From positions 992,001-1,056,000 of the forward strand of contig NZ_RCCV01000001.1 of the NCBI RefSeq assembly GCF_003664255.1: a DNA stretch of 64,000 nt, read 5' to 3'. The stretch's first letter is position 1, and every line of letters starts with the position of its first letter. A model generated the notes under the pieces. It was not told where the DNA came from and made no database searches. It saw only the letters and a program-made list of their open reading frames with translations. The position numbers and the translations under genes were made by a program. The stretch comes from Micromonospora sp. M71_S20. GTDB taxonomy: Bacteria; Actinomycetota; Actinomycetes; Mycobacteriales; Micromonosporaceae. Shown here in pieces: positions 29,667-38,819 of this stretch.

Positions 29667-30493
29667 CTGCGACCGGTCCGGGCGGTGGCCACCCGCGCCC
29701 CGCCGCCGACCAGGAGCAGCGCGCCGGCGCCGGTCAGCACGTACCACCAGGTGTCGACGCCGGTGCCCGCCCGGCCGCCGTCGCCGCTGGGCACCCCGGC
29801 CGGGGCCGAGTGCAGACCGGTGATGGTCTGCGCCACGACGCCCAGGTTCTTCGCCTCGGCCGAGCCGATGGCGTACACGATCGTCGCGGTGCCCTCCTTG
29901 AGGTCGAGGTCCGCCGGCCCGATCGCCACGGTGTCGGTGCCGGCGAGCACCACGTCCGCCTTGACGGTGCCCGCGTCGACGTCGCCCTTGGCCTCGTTCG
30001 GGTTGGTGAGGCCCTCGAAGACCGGGGTGCCGCCGGCGCGCACGTCCACCGCCGGGGCGGCGGCGGTGTGCCGGACGATCAGCCGGGCCTTGCCGGCGGC
30101 GACCTTGCCGGTGTCGTTGACGAACGGCGTGATCCTCGGCTTGCCGGCGGCGTCGAGGTGGGCGGCGATGCTGATGTTCGCCCCACCCGGCACCGCGGCG
30201 TCGTCGACGCTGAGGATGGCCTGGGCGATCGGCTCGCCGGGCTTGGTGAGGGCGATGTCGTACGCGCCCTCCTCGAGGTTCAGCGGGCCGGCCACGTCGC
30301 CGGGCTTGAAGTTGTCCAGCGTCTTCTCGCCGTTGACGTACACGTCGACCGGGGTGTCCGGGATGCCGTGCACGACGGAGACCTTGGACGAGGCGGCGTA
30401 CGCGGGGGTGGCGGTGAGGGCGCCGGCTCCGGCGAACGTCAGCGCGGCGACCGCCCCGCCCGCGGCGACCCGACGGAAGTACGAGAGCTGCAT
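29663..30493 (-). CDS. Surface DUF4397 protein with C-terminal membrane anchor
   Basis: Exported protein of 276 residues. The signal peptide ends TATPAYA-A near residue 33. Two DUF4397 repeats follow (KVSVVHGIPDTPVDVYVNGEKTLDNF, then KARLIVRHTAAAPAVDVRAGGTPVFEGL). The C-terminus has a Gly/Ser linker, a membrane helix (TWWYVLTGAGALLLVGGG) and an Arg-rich tail, which is the shape of a sortase substrate, but I see no LPxTG-type motif. AGGAGG precedes the ATG. It is the first gene of a two-gene operon with the sortase and has an ECF-type promoter matching that of the divergent sigma gene. Confidence 0.87.
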   Translation of the reverse strand: MQLSYFRRVAAGGAVAALTFAGAGALTATPAYAASSKVSVVHGIPDTPVDVYVNGEKTLDNFKPGDVAGPLNLEEGAYDIALTKPGEPIAQAILSVDDAAVPGGANISIAAHLDAAGKPRITPFVNDTGKVAAGKARLIVRHTAAAPAVDVRAGGTPVFEGLTNPNEAKGDVDAGTVKADVVLAGTDTVAIGPADLDLKEGTATIVYAIGSAEAKNLGVVAQTITGLHSAPAGVPSGDGGRAGTGVDTWWYVLTGAGALLLVGGGARVATARTGRR

Positions 30494-30546
30494 GTCTGCC
30501 TCCTGGTGATTGGTACTGGTTCGTCAGGCCTGGTGTGCAAAACGAG

Positions 30547-30574
30547 TTACGCCCGGTCCACCACCGCCGGATGC
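30547..30574 (-). promoter_or_regulatory. ECF-type promoter of the DUF4397-sortase operon
   Basis: On the minus strand GCATCC (30569-30574), a 16-bp spacer and GCGTAA (30547-30552) lie 53 bp upstream of the ATG. The pattern mirrors the promoter facing the sigma factor gene and resembles the CCATCC / CCGAAT type known for mycobacterial SigK. Confidence 0.6.
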
Positions 30575-30607
30575 GGCCGGCGGCAACTTCTTTCGTCCGT
30601 CACAGCC

Positions 30608-30635
30608 GCATCCGTCCGCCGCCCGCGGTGCGAAG
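30608..30635 (+). promoter_or_regulatory. ECF-type promoter of the sigma factor gene
   Basis: GCATCC (30608-30613), a 16-bp spacer and GCGAAG (30630-30635) precede the ATG at 30672 by 36 bp. The same elements with the same spacing drive the divergent operon, which suggests that the sigma factor encoded here recognises both promoters and activates itself. Confidence 0.6.
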
Positions 30636-30671
30636 AGCTGCTGAGACCAGACCGACCGGAGAGGTGGGGCG

Positions 30672-31325
30672 ATGGCTGTGGGAGCTACAGTCGGGCATGC
30701 CCCCTGGAAGGCGAGCCGCCCTGTGACAGCGGCACGGCAGGAGCCGGACCCACCCGTGGACGACCTGGCCGCCCGCTTCCGTGCGGGCGACGAGCTGGCG
30801 CTGCGGGAGGCGTACGACCGGTACGGCCGGGCGGTCCTGCACCTGGCCACCAGCACGTTGGCCAACCGCAGCGACGCGGAGGACGTGGCCCAGACCACCT
30901 TCGTCGCCGCCTGGCTGGGGCGGGACACCTTCGACCCGACCAGGGGCTCGCTGGTCGGCTGGCTGCTCGGCATCGGCCGGCGCAAGGTGATCGACCGGCT
31001 GCGGGCCTCCGCCCGGGAGACCCGGGTGGTCGAGACGGTCCGGCAGCTGCCGGAGTCGGTGCCGACCGGCCCGGATCCGGACACGGTGGTCGACCGGCTC
31101 GTGGTCGCCGACGAGCTGGCCCGACTGCCCGACGACCAGCGGCGCATGCTGGAGTTGGCGTTCTTCGACGACCTGACCCACCAGCAGATCGCGACGGTGA
31201 CCGGGGTGCCGCTGGGCACGGTCAAGAGCCACATCCGGCGCGGCATGGCGAGCTTGAAACGCAGATGGGAGGTGGACGGTGCCGCACCTGGACCACGACC
31301 GGCTGGTCTTCCTGGCGCTCGGTGA
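30672..31325 (+). CDS. ECF RNA polymerase sigma factor, SigK-like
   Basis: Extracytoplasmic-function sigma factor of 217 residues. Region 2 reads DRYGRAVLHLATSTLANRSDAEDVAQTTFVAAWLGRDTFDP; region 4 reads ARLPDDQRRMLELAFFDDLTHQQIATVTGVPLGTVKSHIRRGMASLKRRWE. The ATG at 30672 has GGAGAGG upstream; a GTG about 50 bp later is an alternative start. It overlaps the next gene by 47 bp, and that gene encodes an RskA-like anti-sigma factor, which supports the SigK group (ECF19). Its likely regulon includes itself and the divergent surface-protein operon. Confidence 0.9.
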   Translation: MAVGATVGHAPWKASRPVTAARQEPDPPVDDLAARFRAGDELALREAYDRYGRAVLHLATSTLANRSDAEDVAQTTFVAAWLGRDTFDPTRGSLVGWLLGIGRRKVIDRLRASARETRVVETVRQLPESVPTGPDPDTVVDRLVVADELARLPDDQRRMLELAFFDDLTHQQIATVTGVPLGTVKSHIRRGMASLKRRWEVDGAAPGPRPAGLPGAR

Positions 31326-32064
31326 GACCGAGGCGGACGCCGGAGAGAACACCCACCTCGACACCTGCGCGCACTGCCGGGCGGAGGTGGAGACGCTCCA
31401 GCACGTGGCCGGCCTCGGCGCCGGCGCCCAGGGCCTGCACGACCTGCCCGACCCGCCGGAGCGCGTCTGGCAGGGCGTCGTCGCGGAGATCCGGGCGGCG
31501 GAGGCCCTCCCGGTGCTGCCCGGGCCGCGCGCCGAGCGGTCGACCGACGAGCGCCCCTCGGGCGAACCGCCCTCCGACCGGTCGGGCGGGGTGCTCCTCG
31601 CGCCAAGGCGGGGGCGCTGGTCGCGCTGGGCCGTGACCGCCGCGACCGCGGTGGCCGCCGCCGCGATCGGCGTCGTCGGCACCGTCGCCGTGCTCGACGC
31701 GACCGGATCGACGCCGGAGCCCGCGCCGCGGCGGGTGGTGCTGGCCAGCGCGCCGCTGAAGGCGTACGGCGAGACGCCGCCGGACGCCAACGGCGAGGCC
31801 CGGGTCTTCGACAACGGCAGGTTGCACCTGCACGTGGCGAATCTCCCGGACGTCCCGGGGTACTACGAGGTCTGGCTCATCAACCCGCGGAACATGGAGA
31901 TGTTCTCGGTCGGCGTGCTCGGCGACTCGGCGGACGAGCTGCTGCCGTTGCCGCCGAACGTGGACCTTCAGGCATACTCGGTTGTCGACGTCTCCGCCGA
32001 GGCGTACGACAACAACACCGCCCACTCCGGCAAGAGCCTGTTGAGGGGCACCCTGACGGGCTGA
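31279..32064 (+). CDS. Anti-sigma factor, RskA-like with zinc-finger motif
   Basis: Membrane anti-sigma factor of 261 residues. The cytoplasmic N-terminus has the H-x3-C-x2-C motif (His26, Cys30, Cys33) of ZAS domains. One membrane helix is at about residues 112-136 ([23 protein letters not shown]), and the extracytoplasmic part matches the RskA C-terminal domain ([15 protein letters not shown]...SVGVLG). It would hold the upstream sigma factor inactive until proteolysed. The stop codon is inside a terminator hairpin. Confidence 0.9.
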   Translation: MPHLDHDRLVFLALGETEADAGENTHLDTCAHCRAEVETLQHVAGLGAGAQGLHDLPDPPERVWQGVVAEIRAAEALPVLPGPRAERSTDERPSGEPPSDRSGGVLLAPRRGRWSRWAVTAATAVAAAAIGVVGTVAVLDATGSTPEPAPRRVVLASAPLKAYGETPPDANGEARVFDNGRLHLHVANLPDVPGYYEVWLINPRNMEMFSVGVLGDSADELLPLPPNVDLQAYSVVDVSAEAYDNNTAHSGKSLLRGTLTG

Positions 32065-32101
32065 TCGGCGGGCCGGCTCAGCTCCCCGGCCCGCCGATCA
32101 G
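32061..32101. terminator. Bidirectional terminator between anti-sigma gene and P-type ATPase
   Basis: A perfect 16-bp stem (32061-32076 with 32086-32101) and 9-nt loop include the anti-sigma stop codon. It sits between two convergent genes. Confidence 0.75.
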
Positions 32102-32182
32102 CTCCCATCGCCCGCTCCGGCGGCCGGTGCCGCGATGCTGCCCGCCAGGCGACCGGCGGCCCCGCCGACCCCCGACGGCGGC

Positions 32183-34891
32183 TCAGCCGAGCCGGCGGCC
32201 GAAGCGGCCGAACCGCTTGTCGAGCGCGACGATGGCGGAGACCACGACGGCGATGCCCAGGATCCGCAGCCACGCCTGCCCGTCGATGGGCGCCGTGCGG
32301 AACAGGTCGTTCATCACCGGCAGGTAGGTCAGGGCGAGCTGGCCGAGGGCCTGCACCAGCACCCCGACGATCAGCCAGCGGTTGCTGAACAGGCCCAGCC
32401 GCCAGGGCGAGCGGGTCAGGGAGCGGCAGCTGAACAGGTAGAACGCCATCACGGTGACGAAGAGGTTCACCGCGGCGGTGCGCGCCTGCGCCAGGTCGGC
32501 CCCGCCGGAACGCTCCCACTCGAACAGCCACCAGGCGCCCACCACCAGCAGCGCGGAGACCAGCAGGATCCGGACCACCAGCGCGACGGTCAGCAGGGGC
32601 TGACCCGGGTCGCGGGGCGGGCGGTCCATGATCCCGGGCTCCCTCGGCTCGAAGGCGAGCGTCAGACCGAGGAACACCGCCGTGGTCATGTTGATCCAGA
32701 GGATCTGGCTCGGCAGGATCGGCAGCGCCGAGCCGAGCACGATCGCGACGAGGATGACCAGCCCCTCCGCCGCGTTGGTGGGCAGCGTCCAGGTGATGAA
32801 CTTGGTCAGGTTGGCGAAGACGCCGCGCCCCTCCGCGACGGCCGTCTCGATGGTGGCGAAGTCGTCGTCGGTCAGCACGACGTCGGCGGCCTCCTTGGCC
32901 ACCTCGGTGCCGCTGCGGCCCATGGCCACCCCGATGTTGGCCTGGCGCAACGCGGGGGCGTCGTTGACCCCGTCACCGGTCATCGCGACCACCTGGCCGT
33001 CGGCCTGCAACGCCTCCACCAGTCGCAGCTTCTGCTCGGGCGAGACGCGGGCGAACACCGACGCCTGTCGTACCGCCGCGGGCAGCTCCCCGGCGGGCAG
33101 CGCCGCCAGGTCGGCGCCGGTCAGCACGTCGCCCGGGCCGGGCTCGGTACGCAGCAGCCCGAGCCGGCGCGCGATGGCGCTGGCGGTGGCCAGGTGGTCC
33201 CCGGTGATCATCTTCACGTCGATCCCCGCGCGGTGGCAGGACCTGACGGCCGCCGCGGCGGCGGCCCGGGGCGGGTCGAGCATCGCGTGCAGCCCGGTGA
33301 AGACCAGGGTGCCGGCCAGTTCCTCCTCCGCGAGCCCGTCCGCCGGGCCGACCGGCCGCATCGCGGTGGCGAGCACCCGCAGCCCCTCGGCGGCCAGTTC
33401 GTGGGCGGCGGCCAGCACGGCCGGGGCGTCGAGCGGGCCGGTCGAGCCGTCGGGACGCGCCGCCGAGCCGGACCACTCGACCACCCGCTCCACGGCCCCC
33501 TTGACCAGCACCATCCGCCCGCCGTCGGGACGCTCGTGCAGGGTCGCCATGAACTGCCGCTCCGAGGTGAACGGGACGGCAGCCACCCGGGGCAGTTCCG
33601 CGGCGACCTCGTGCGCGTGCAGCCCCACCTTGGCGCCCGCCACCAGCATCGCCCCCTCGGTGGGGTCGCCCAGCACGACCCACCGCCCGTCCTGCTCGTC
33701 CAGCCGGGCGTCGTTGCAGCCCACGCCGGCCAGCAGCGACCAGCGCAGCGCGCCCTCCCCGGTCGGGGCCGGGCCGCCCCCGGGGTCCCGGATCTCGCCG
33801 GTCGGGGCGTAGCCGGTCCCGCCGACCTCGTAGCGCCCCTGCGGCGTCCAGAGCACCTGGACCGTCATCTGGTTCTCGGTGAGGGTGCCGGTCTTGTCTG
33901 TGCAGATCACCGTGGTGCTGCCCAGCGTCTCCACCGCCGGCAGCCGCCGGATCACCGCCCGACGGCGGGCCATCCGGGACACGCCGATCGCCAGGGTGAT
34001 CGTCACGGCGGCGGGCAGCCCCTCCGGGATCGCGCCGACGGCCAGCGCCACGGCGGCCGTGAACGTCTCGCCGGCGTCCTGCCCCCGTACCACGCCGATG
34101 CCGAAGGTCAGCGCGGCGAGGAGCAGGATCGCGACGGTGAGCAGCCGGCTGAACCGGGCGAGCTTGACCGTCAGCGGCGTGTCCAGCACCTGCGCGCCGC
34201 CGACCAGGCGGTGGATCCGGCCCAGTTCCGTCTCCGCCCCGGTGGCGACCGCGACGCCGAGCGCCGTGCCGCCGGTGAGCAGGGTGCCGGAGTAGAGCAG
34301 GTTGCGGCGGTCGGCCACCGGCGTCTCGGCCGGTACGACCAGCTCGTCCTTGCGTACGGGCAGCGACTCGCCGGTCAGCGCCGACTCGTCGGCCCGCAGT
34401 TCGGCGGCGCGGACCAGCCGCAGGTCGGCGGGCACCTTCTCCCCCGCCTCCATCAGCACCAGGTCCCCGGGGACCACGTCGTCCGACGGCACGTGGCGCT
34501 GCCGGCCGCCGCGCAGCACCCGGGCCTGCGTACGCACCATCGCCCGCAGCGCGTCGAGGGCCGCCTCCGCACGGGACTCCTGGAGGAAGCCGACGACGGC
34601 GTTGACGAGCACCACCCCGAAGATCACCGCCGAGTCGACGTACTCGGCGAGCAGCAGGGTGACCACGCCAGCGGCGACCAGCACGTAGATCAGCGGGTTG
34701 TGGAACTGCCGCAGCAGCCGGCGCAGGGCCCCGCCCCGCGCCGCGCTGGGCAGCACGTTGGGCCCGTACCGCTGGAGCCGGGCCGCCGCCTCCTCGTCGG
34801 TCAGCCCGTGCTCGGTGTCGGTCCCGAGCAGCAGCACGACCTCGTGCACGGCGAGCGCGTGGTGGTCACCCTCGGACGTCCTGGCCGGCAT
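32183..34891 (-). CDS. P-type cation-transporting ATPase, calcium/monovalent type II
   Basis: Ion pump of 902 residues in the inner membrane. An N-terminal cation-ATPase domain ([20 protein letters not shown]) is followed by helix pairs, the actuator TGES motif (173-176), the ion-site PEGLP motif in helix 4 (289-293), the phosphorylated DKTGT (Asp332), TGDH (KMITGDHL) and the hinge [18 protein letters not shown], then six C-terminal helices. PEGLP and overall length fit type II pumps (Ca2+ or Na+/K+-like). The ion is not certain. The ATG at 34891 follows AGGAG. It stands alone in its transcription unit. Confidence 0.93.
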   Translation of the reverse strand: MPARTSEGDHHALAVHEVVLLLGTDTEHGLTDEEAAARLQRYGPNVLPSAARGGALRRLLRQFHNPLIYVLVAAGVVTLLLAEYVDSAVIFGVVLVNAVVGFLQESRAEAALDALRAMVRTQARVLRGGRQRHVPSDDVVPGDLVLMEAGEKVPADLRLVRAAELRADESALTGESLPVRKDELVVPAETPVADRRNLLYSGTLLTGGTALGVAVATGAETELGRIHRLVGGAQVLDTPLTVKLARFSRLLTVAILLLAALTFGIGVVRGQDAGETFTAAVALAVGAIPEGLPAAVTITLAIGVSRMARRRAVIRRLPAVETLGSTTVICTDKTGTLTENQMTVQVLWTPQGRYEVGGTGYAPTGEIRDPGGGPAPTGEGALRWSLLAGVGCNDARLDEQDGRWVVLGDPTEGAMLVAGAKVGLHAHEVAAELPRVAAVPFTSERQFMATLHERPDGGRMVLVKGAVERVVEWSGSAARPDGSTGPLDAPAVLAAAHELAAEGLRVLATAMRPVGPADGLAEEELAGTLVFTGLHAMLDPPRAAAAAAVRSCHRAGIDVKMITGDHLATASAIARRLGLLRTEPGPGDVLTGADLAALPAGELPAAVRQASVFARVSPEQKLRLVEALQADGQVVAMTGDGVNDAPALRQANIGVAMGRSGTEVAKEAADVVLTDDDFATIETAVAEGRGVFANLTKFITWTLPTNAAEGLVILVAIVLGSALPILPSQILWINMTTAVFLGLTLAFEPREPGIMDRPPRDPGQPLLTVALVVRILLVSALLVVGAWWLFEWERSGGADLAQARTAAVNLFVTVMAFYLFSCRSLTRSPWRLGLFSNRWLIVGVLVQALGQLALTYLPVMNDLFRTAPIDGQAWLRILGIAVVVSAIVALDKRFGRFGRRLG

Positions 34892-35007
34892 CGGCACACT
34901 CCTGTTCCGCACGGGCACGGCCGCACCGGGCACCCGGGGAGAGCGTCTCCATCGTCGCAGGCTGGCGCGGGGCCCGTGGGTCGTTCCGGGCGCGACCGCA
35001 GAAACGG

Positions 35008-35044
35008 CGAGGGCCGGGAACCGTGTCGCGGTTCCCGGCCCTCG
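35008..35044 (-). terminator. Rho-independent terminator of the etfBA operon
   Basis: A perfect 16-bp stem (35008-35023 with 35029-35044) and 5-nt loop lie 18 bp past the etfA stop. On the minus strand it is followed by CCGTTTCT, a short T-rich tail. Confidence 0.85.
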
Positions 35045-35061
35045 CGCGGACGGACGTCAGC

Positions 35062-36021
35062 TCACTTGCGCTTGCGGATCTCCTCCGCGGCCTGCGGGAC
35101 GATCTTGAACAGGTCGCCCACCACACCGAAGTCAGCCAGCTCGAAGATCGGCGCCTCGCCGTCCTTGTTGACCGCGACGATCGTCTTCGAGGTCTGCATA
35201 CCGGCCCGGTGCTGGATCGCACCCGAGATACCGAGCGCGACGTAAAGCTGCGGAGACACCGTCTTACCGGTCTGACCCACCTGGAACTGGTGCGGGTAGT
35301 AACCGGAGTCGACCGCCGCGCGCGACGCCCCGACAGCACCACCGAGCAGGTCGGCCAACTCCTCGACCAGCTTGAAGTTGTCGGCGTTACCGACACCACG
35401 ACCACCCGAGACCACGATGCCGGCCTCGGTCAGCTCCGGACGCGAGCCCTTCTGCTCGGCAACCCGCTCGACGACCCTCGCCAGCTTGTCGGTGTCGGCG
35501 ACCGCGACGGTGAGCTGCTCCACCGCCGGGCTGGCCGCCGCCGGGGTCGGGTTGACCGAGTTCGGCCGCACCGTGACCAACGGCAGACCCCGGGTGACCT
35601 TCGACTTGACGATCGCGGAACCGGCGAACGCCACCTGCGTGGCGGTGCCGTCGGCGGCCAGACCGACCACGTCGGTCAGGATGCCGTTGTCCAACTTCAC
35701 CGCCAGCCGGGCGGCGATCTCCTTGCCCTCCTGCGACGACGCCAGCAGCACAGCGGCCGGCTGCACCCGCGACACCAACTCGGCCACCACGGTCGCCTTC
35801 GGCGCCACCAGGTAGCCGTCGATCTCCTCGCTCTCGGCCGCGTAGACCTTCTCCGCACCGTACTCGCCCAGCCTGGCGCTCAACGCCTCGGCAGCGCCGG
35901 GGCCGCCGAGCACGACCGCGCTCGGGCTGCCCAGCTCGCGGGCGAGGGTGAGCATCTCCAGGGTGACCTTCTTGACGCCGAACTCCCGGGTGGCTTCGAC
36001 GACGACGAGAACCTCAGACAT
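35062..36021 (-). CDS. etfA: Electron transfer flavoprotein subunit alpha
   Basis: FAD-binding subunit of the electron transfer flavoprotein, 319 residues. It takes electrons from acyl-CoA dehydrogenases and similar enzymes. The N-terminus [24 protein letters not shown] matches the family. The C-terminal FAD domain shows [51 protein letters not shown] and [25 protein letters not shown]. It follows etfB by 11 bp. Transcription ends at a strong hairpin. Position and order match fixB/fixA in mycobacteria. Confidence 0.96.
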   Translation of the reverse strand: MSEVLVVVEATREFGVKKVTLEMLTLARELGSPSAVVLGGPGAAEALSARLGEYGAEKVYAAESEEIDGYLVAPKATVVAELVSRVQPAAVLLASSQEGKEIAARLAVKLDNGILTDVVGLAADGTATQVAFAGSAIVKSKVTRGLPLVTVRPNSVNPTPAAASPAVEQLTVAVADTDKLARVVERVAEQKGSRPELTEAGIVVSGGRGVGNADNFKLVEELADLLGGAVGASRAAVDSGYYPHQFQVGQTGKTVSPQLYVALGISGAIQHRAGMQTSKTIVAVNKDGEAPIFELADFGVVGDLFKIVPQAAEEIRKRK

Positions 36022-36032
36022 GTCCAGACCCC

Positions 36033-36812
36033 TCACACAAACTTCTCGGCAGCGAGGAACTCGACCAGCTTCACGCCGCCGTCGCCCTCGTCGGTGACCT
36101 TCGCGCCGCCGGAGCGCGGCGGACGCTTCGAATGCTCCAGCACGGCGCTGGTCGCGCCCTCGAAACCCACCTCCGCCGCAGCCACCCCGAGATCGGCCAG
36201 GGACAGCGTCTGCACCGGCTTCTTCTTCGCGGCCATGATGCCCTTGAACGACGGATACCGCGGCTCGTTGATGGTGTCCCAGACGGAGACCACGGCGGGC
36301 GTGGTGGCGGTGACCACCTCGTAGCCCTCCTCGGTCTGCCGCTCGACGGTCAGGGTCGCACCGTCGACGGTGAGCTTGCGGGCGCCGGTCAGCGCCGCGA
36401 TGCCCAACCGCTCGGCGAGCATGTGCGGCATCACCTGCACCCGGCCATCGGTCGACTCGCTGCCACACAACACCAGATCGGCGTTCAACTGACCGAGCGC
36501 GGCGGCGAGGACCTTCGACGTGGCGACGGCGCAGGAGCCGTGCAGGGCGTCGTCCAGCACGTGCACGGCCTTGTCCGGGCCCATCGACAGCGCCTTACGG
36601 ATCGACTCGGTCGCCCGGTCCGGACCCATCGTCAGGACCGTCACCTCACCCCCGTGCGCCTCCTTGATCTTCAACGCCTCCTCGATGGCGTACTCGTCCA
36701 TCTCGTTGATCACGTTGTTCGCCGAACCGCGGTCGACGGTGTTGTCGTCAGTACGCAGGCTGCGGTCCGCGCCCGAATCAGGCACCTGCTTGACGAGTAC
36801 GACGATGTTCAT
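36033..36812 (-). CDS. etfB: Electron transfer flavoprotein subunit beta
   Basis: AMP-binding subunit of the electron transfer flavoprotein, 259 residues. It begins MNIVVLVKQVPDSGADRSLR and carries NEMDEYAIEEALKIKE, GPDKAVHVLDD and LVLCGSESTDG, all typical. The ATG at 36812 is preceded by AGGAGGG. It is the first gene of the operon with etfA. About 120 bp upstream lies an imperfect 20-bp palindrome (36929-36948) that may be a regulator site. Confidence 0.96.
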   Translation of the reverse strand: MNIVVLVKQVPDSGADRSLRTDDNTVDRGSANNVINEMDEYAIEEALKIKEAHGGEVTVLTMGPDRATESIRKALSMGPDKAVHVLDDALHGSCAVATSKVLAAALGQLNADLVLCGSESTDGRVQVMPHMLAERLGIAALTGARKLTVDGATLTVERQTEEGYEVVTATTPAVVSVWDTINEPRYPSFKGIMAAKKKPVQTLSLADLGVAAAEVGFEGATSAVLEHSKRPPRSGGAKVTDEGDGGVKLVEFLAAEKFV

Positions 36813-36928
36813 CGCGCTTCGACGACCCTCCTGTTGGTGTTGCGATCGCTCGCCCGGTCTGGGGCGCAGCCTCGCGCTTCCGTTGACGCCGGTCAACCGC
36901 GCGGTGCTGTGCAGTTGCCCACGGCGCA

Positions 36929-36948
36929 ATGTTACCTGCCAGTAGCAT
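36929..36948. promoter_or_regulatory. Candidate operator upstream of etfB
   Basis: ATGTTAC-CTGCCA-GTAGCAT has 7-bp arms with one mismatch. It lies between etfB and a divergent small gene. The form recalls operators of TetR-type regulators of fatty acid metabolism in actinobacteria, but no such regulator is adjacent. Confidence 0.4.
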
Positions 36949-37030
36949 CCGCCTCCGGCGCCCTCAGGGTGACACAGCTCACCGACGGCCCTGCGGGCGG
37001 GTAATCTGGCGAAACAGGAGGTGTCACGAA

Positions 37031-37207
37031 ATGTCAGAAAAAGCCAAATCCGGCCGTCCCGACGTCTCGCGGCACCGCTGCCGCCGGACGCGACCCGAGG
37101 CGTACCGGTGCGCCTGCGGCCGGCTCCGCGACCGGTGCGTGCGGGCCACCGTCCGGGCGCTCTGGTCGCCGGAGCGGCTCACGCCGGCTGATCCAGCGCG
37201 TCCCTGA
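37031..37207 (+). CDS. Small Cys/Arg-rich hypothetical protein
   Basis: Unrecognised protein of 58 residues. It has an excellent ribosome binding site (AGGAGG, 9 bp before the ATG) and a TAATCT box (37002-37007) upstream, so translation is credible. Four cysteines (HRC, RCACG and DRC) and one adjacent histidine in about 20 residues could bind zinc; a third of the residues are basic. It is divergent from etfB and its end overlaps the convergent 135-residue gene by 29 bp. No function is proposed. Confidence 0.5.
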   Translation: MSEKAKSGRPDVSRHRCRRTRPEAYRCACGRLRDRCVRATVRALWSPERLTPADPARP

Positions 37208-37586
37208 TCCGCGCGATGGCCGCCGCCTCCGCCGGGGCCACCCCCCGGTGCGCGCCGGCCACCCGCTCGGCCGCAGACAGCACCACCTCGCGGTAGCCCG
37301 CCACGTCCCGGGGCGACTTCTCGCGCAGGATCCGCACGGACCGCCCCAACGCCGGCAGCACCACCGACTCGATCTCCAGCGCCGAGTCCTTGGGCAGCTT
37401 CGGCAACGGACCGCTGGTCAGCGCCTCCTTCACCACCCCGCTGCTGTCGGCCATCGCACCGGAGGCGGCGAAGCTCTCCCGGAACAGCGCGAGCATCCCC
37501 GGGTCCGCGTTGGCCACCAGGAACACCGCCCCGAACGCGCCCGTCTTGAGGGTCAGCCGCTCGTCCTCCGTCAACCGCTGCTCCAT
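37179..37586 (-). CDS. Conserved hypothetical protein, all-helical
   Basis: Protein of 135 residues that I do not recognise. It starts MEQRLTEDERLTLKTGAFGAVFLVANADPGMLALFRESF and is predicted to be mostly alpha-helical without signal peptide or membrane helix. It begins 2 bp after the GNAT gene stop, so both are probably one operon. Codon use matches neighbours. Confidence 0.75.
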   Translation of the reverse strand: MEQRLTEDERLTLKTGAFGAVFLVANADPGMLALFRESFAASGAMADSSGVVKEALTSGPLPKLPKDSALEIESVVLPALGRSVRILREKSPRDVAGYREVVLSAAERVAGAHRGVAPAEAAAIARIRDALDQPA

Positions 37587-37588
37587 GA

Positions 37589-38386
37589 TCACGGAGTGTA
37601 GACGTACGGCGTGGTGGTCGTGACCGGGACGAGACCGAGCCGCTGAAGGATCGGCCGGCTGTCGTCGGAGGCGTCCACCTGGAGCAACGTCCGGTCGCGC
37701 TGGGCCGCCAGCCGGGCCCGATGGTTGACCAGCGCCCGGTAGATGCCCCGGCGACGCCACGGCGCCAGCGTCGACCCGCCCCACAGCGTGGCGAACCCCG
37801 TCCCCGGCACGTACCGCACCCAACCCGCGCTGACCACCTCGTCGCCCGCCTCGGCCACCACCACGGTGATCGACTGCGGGTCGGCGGCGATCTCCTTCTC
37901 CAGACCGGTCGCCAGGTGGCCGCGGTCGGAGTTCCAGACCGCCTCCTCCATCGCCACGATCCGGTCCAGGTCCGCCCGGGCGGTCACCTCCCGCAGGCGT
38001 ACGCCCTCGGGGACGACCGGGAGCGCGGCGGCGAGCGGCGCGACCGGCCCGATCATCACGGTCTCCCGCTCCTCCGGGACGAATCCCGCCGCGCGCAACC
38101 GGTCCGGCAGGTCCGCCGGCTCGTCGTGGCCGTGCAGCTTCCACTCGACCGACTCGCCGCGCGCCCGGAAGGTCTCCACCTGCCGGGCGATCAGCTCGTC
38201 CAGCGCCGCGCCGGTCAGCCCGCCCAGGTCGCGGTAGGCGAGGAAGCCGCCGTGGTCGAGGCCGAGGATGCGGATCAGCGGGCCGTCCCGTTCCACCGCC
38301 ACCCCGGCCGGCAACGGGTCGGGCACCAGCGCCCGCAACTGCTCGTCGTACGCGTTCCGCAGCGTGGTCACGTCAAGATCCGTCAC
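37589..38386 (-). CDS. GNAT family N-acetyltransferase
   Basis: Acetyltransferase of 265 residues. The C-terminal half holds the GNAT core: acetyl-CoA loop WRRRGIYRALV at about residue 213, and VVVAEAGDEVVSAGWVRY before it. The N-terminal half looks like a second, weaker GNAT-like domain. The start is a GTG at 38386 with GGAG close by. The substrate is unknown. Confidence 0.85.
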   Translation of the reverse strand: MTDLDVTTLRNAYDEQLRALVPDPLPAGVAVERDGPLIRILGLDHGGFLAYRDLGGLTGAALDELIARQVETFRARGESVEWKLHGHDEPADLPDRLRAAGFVPEERETVMIGPVAPLAAALPVVPEGVRLREVTARADLDRIVAMEEAVWNSDRGHLATGLEKEIAADPQSITVVVAEAGDEVVSAGWVRYVPGTGFATLWGGSTLAPWRRRGIYRALVNHRARLAAQRDRTLLQVDASDDSRPILQRLGLVPVTTTTPYVYTP

Positions 38387-38426
38387 CGCTCCAGGCTACG
38401 ACCGGACGGAAACGGATAATAGCCAC

Positions 38427-38819
38427 GTGTGGCAGGCGATCAGGCGATGGTTCGACCCGCGCGAACTGCGCTCGGTCGGCAGCACCCCCGACTACCGCTT
38501 CTCGCTGGCCAACGAGCGGACCTTCCTGGCCTGGCTGCGTACCGGGCTGGCGCTGGTCGCGGGCGGACTGGCCGCCGCGCAGTTCCTGCCACCCCTGCCG
38601 CTGGCGCACCTGCGCGAGGTGATCGCCGTCGCGCTGCTGCTGCTCGGCGGCACGGTCGCCGTGCGGGCGGTCGACAACTGGGCGCGTACGGAGCGGGCCA
38701 TCCGGCTCGGCGAGGAGTTGCCCGCCTCCCGCTTCCCGGCGGTGCTCGCCCTCGCCGTCGGTCTCGGCGCGCTGCTGCTGGTCGCGGCGGTGCTGGCCCG
38801 GGCGGTCGGCGGTCCGTGA
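38427..38819 (+). CDS. DUF202 (YidH-like) membrane protein
   Basis: Membrane protein of 130 residues with three helices. DYRFSLANERTFLAWLRTGLALVAGG is the DUF202 signature. The GTG at 38427 has no ribosome binding site, but GATAAT lies 6 bp upstream, so the message is probably leaderless. Its stop overlaps the start of a second DUF202 gene (GTGA). The family's function is unknown. Confidence 0.85.
   Translation: MWQAIRRWFDPRELRSVGSTPDYRFSLANERTFLAWLRTGLALVAGGLAAAQFLPPLPLAHLREVIAVALLLLGGTVAVRAVDNWARTERAIRLGEELPASRFPAVLALAVGLGALLLVAAVLARAVGGP

Noticed and set aside
32135..35245. 1036-codon plus-strand frame across the P-type ATPase
   Set aside because: Antisense of a clear ATPase; no domain in the translation.
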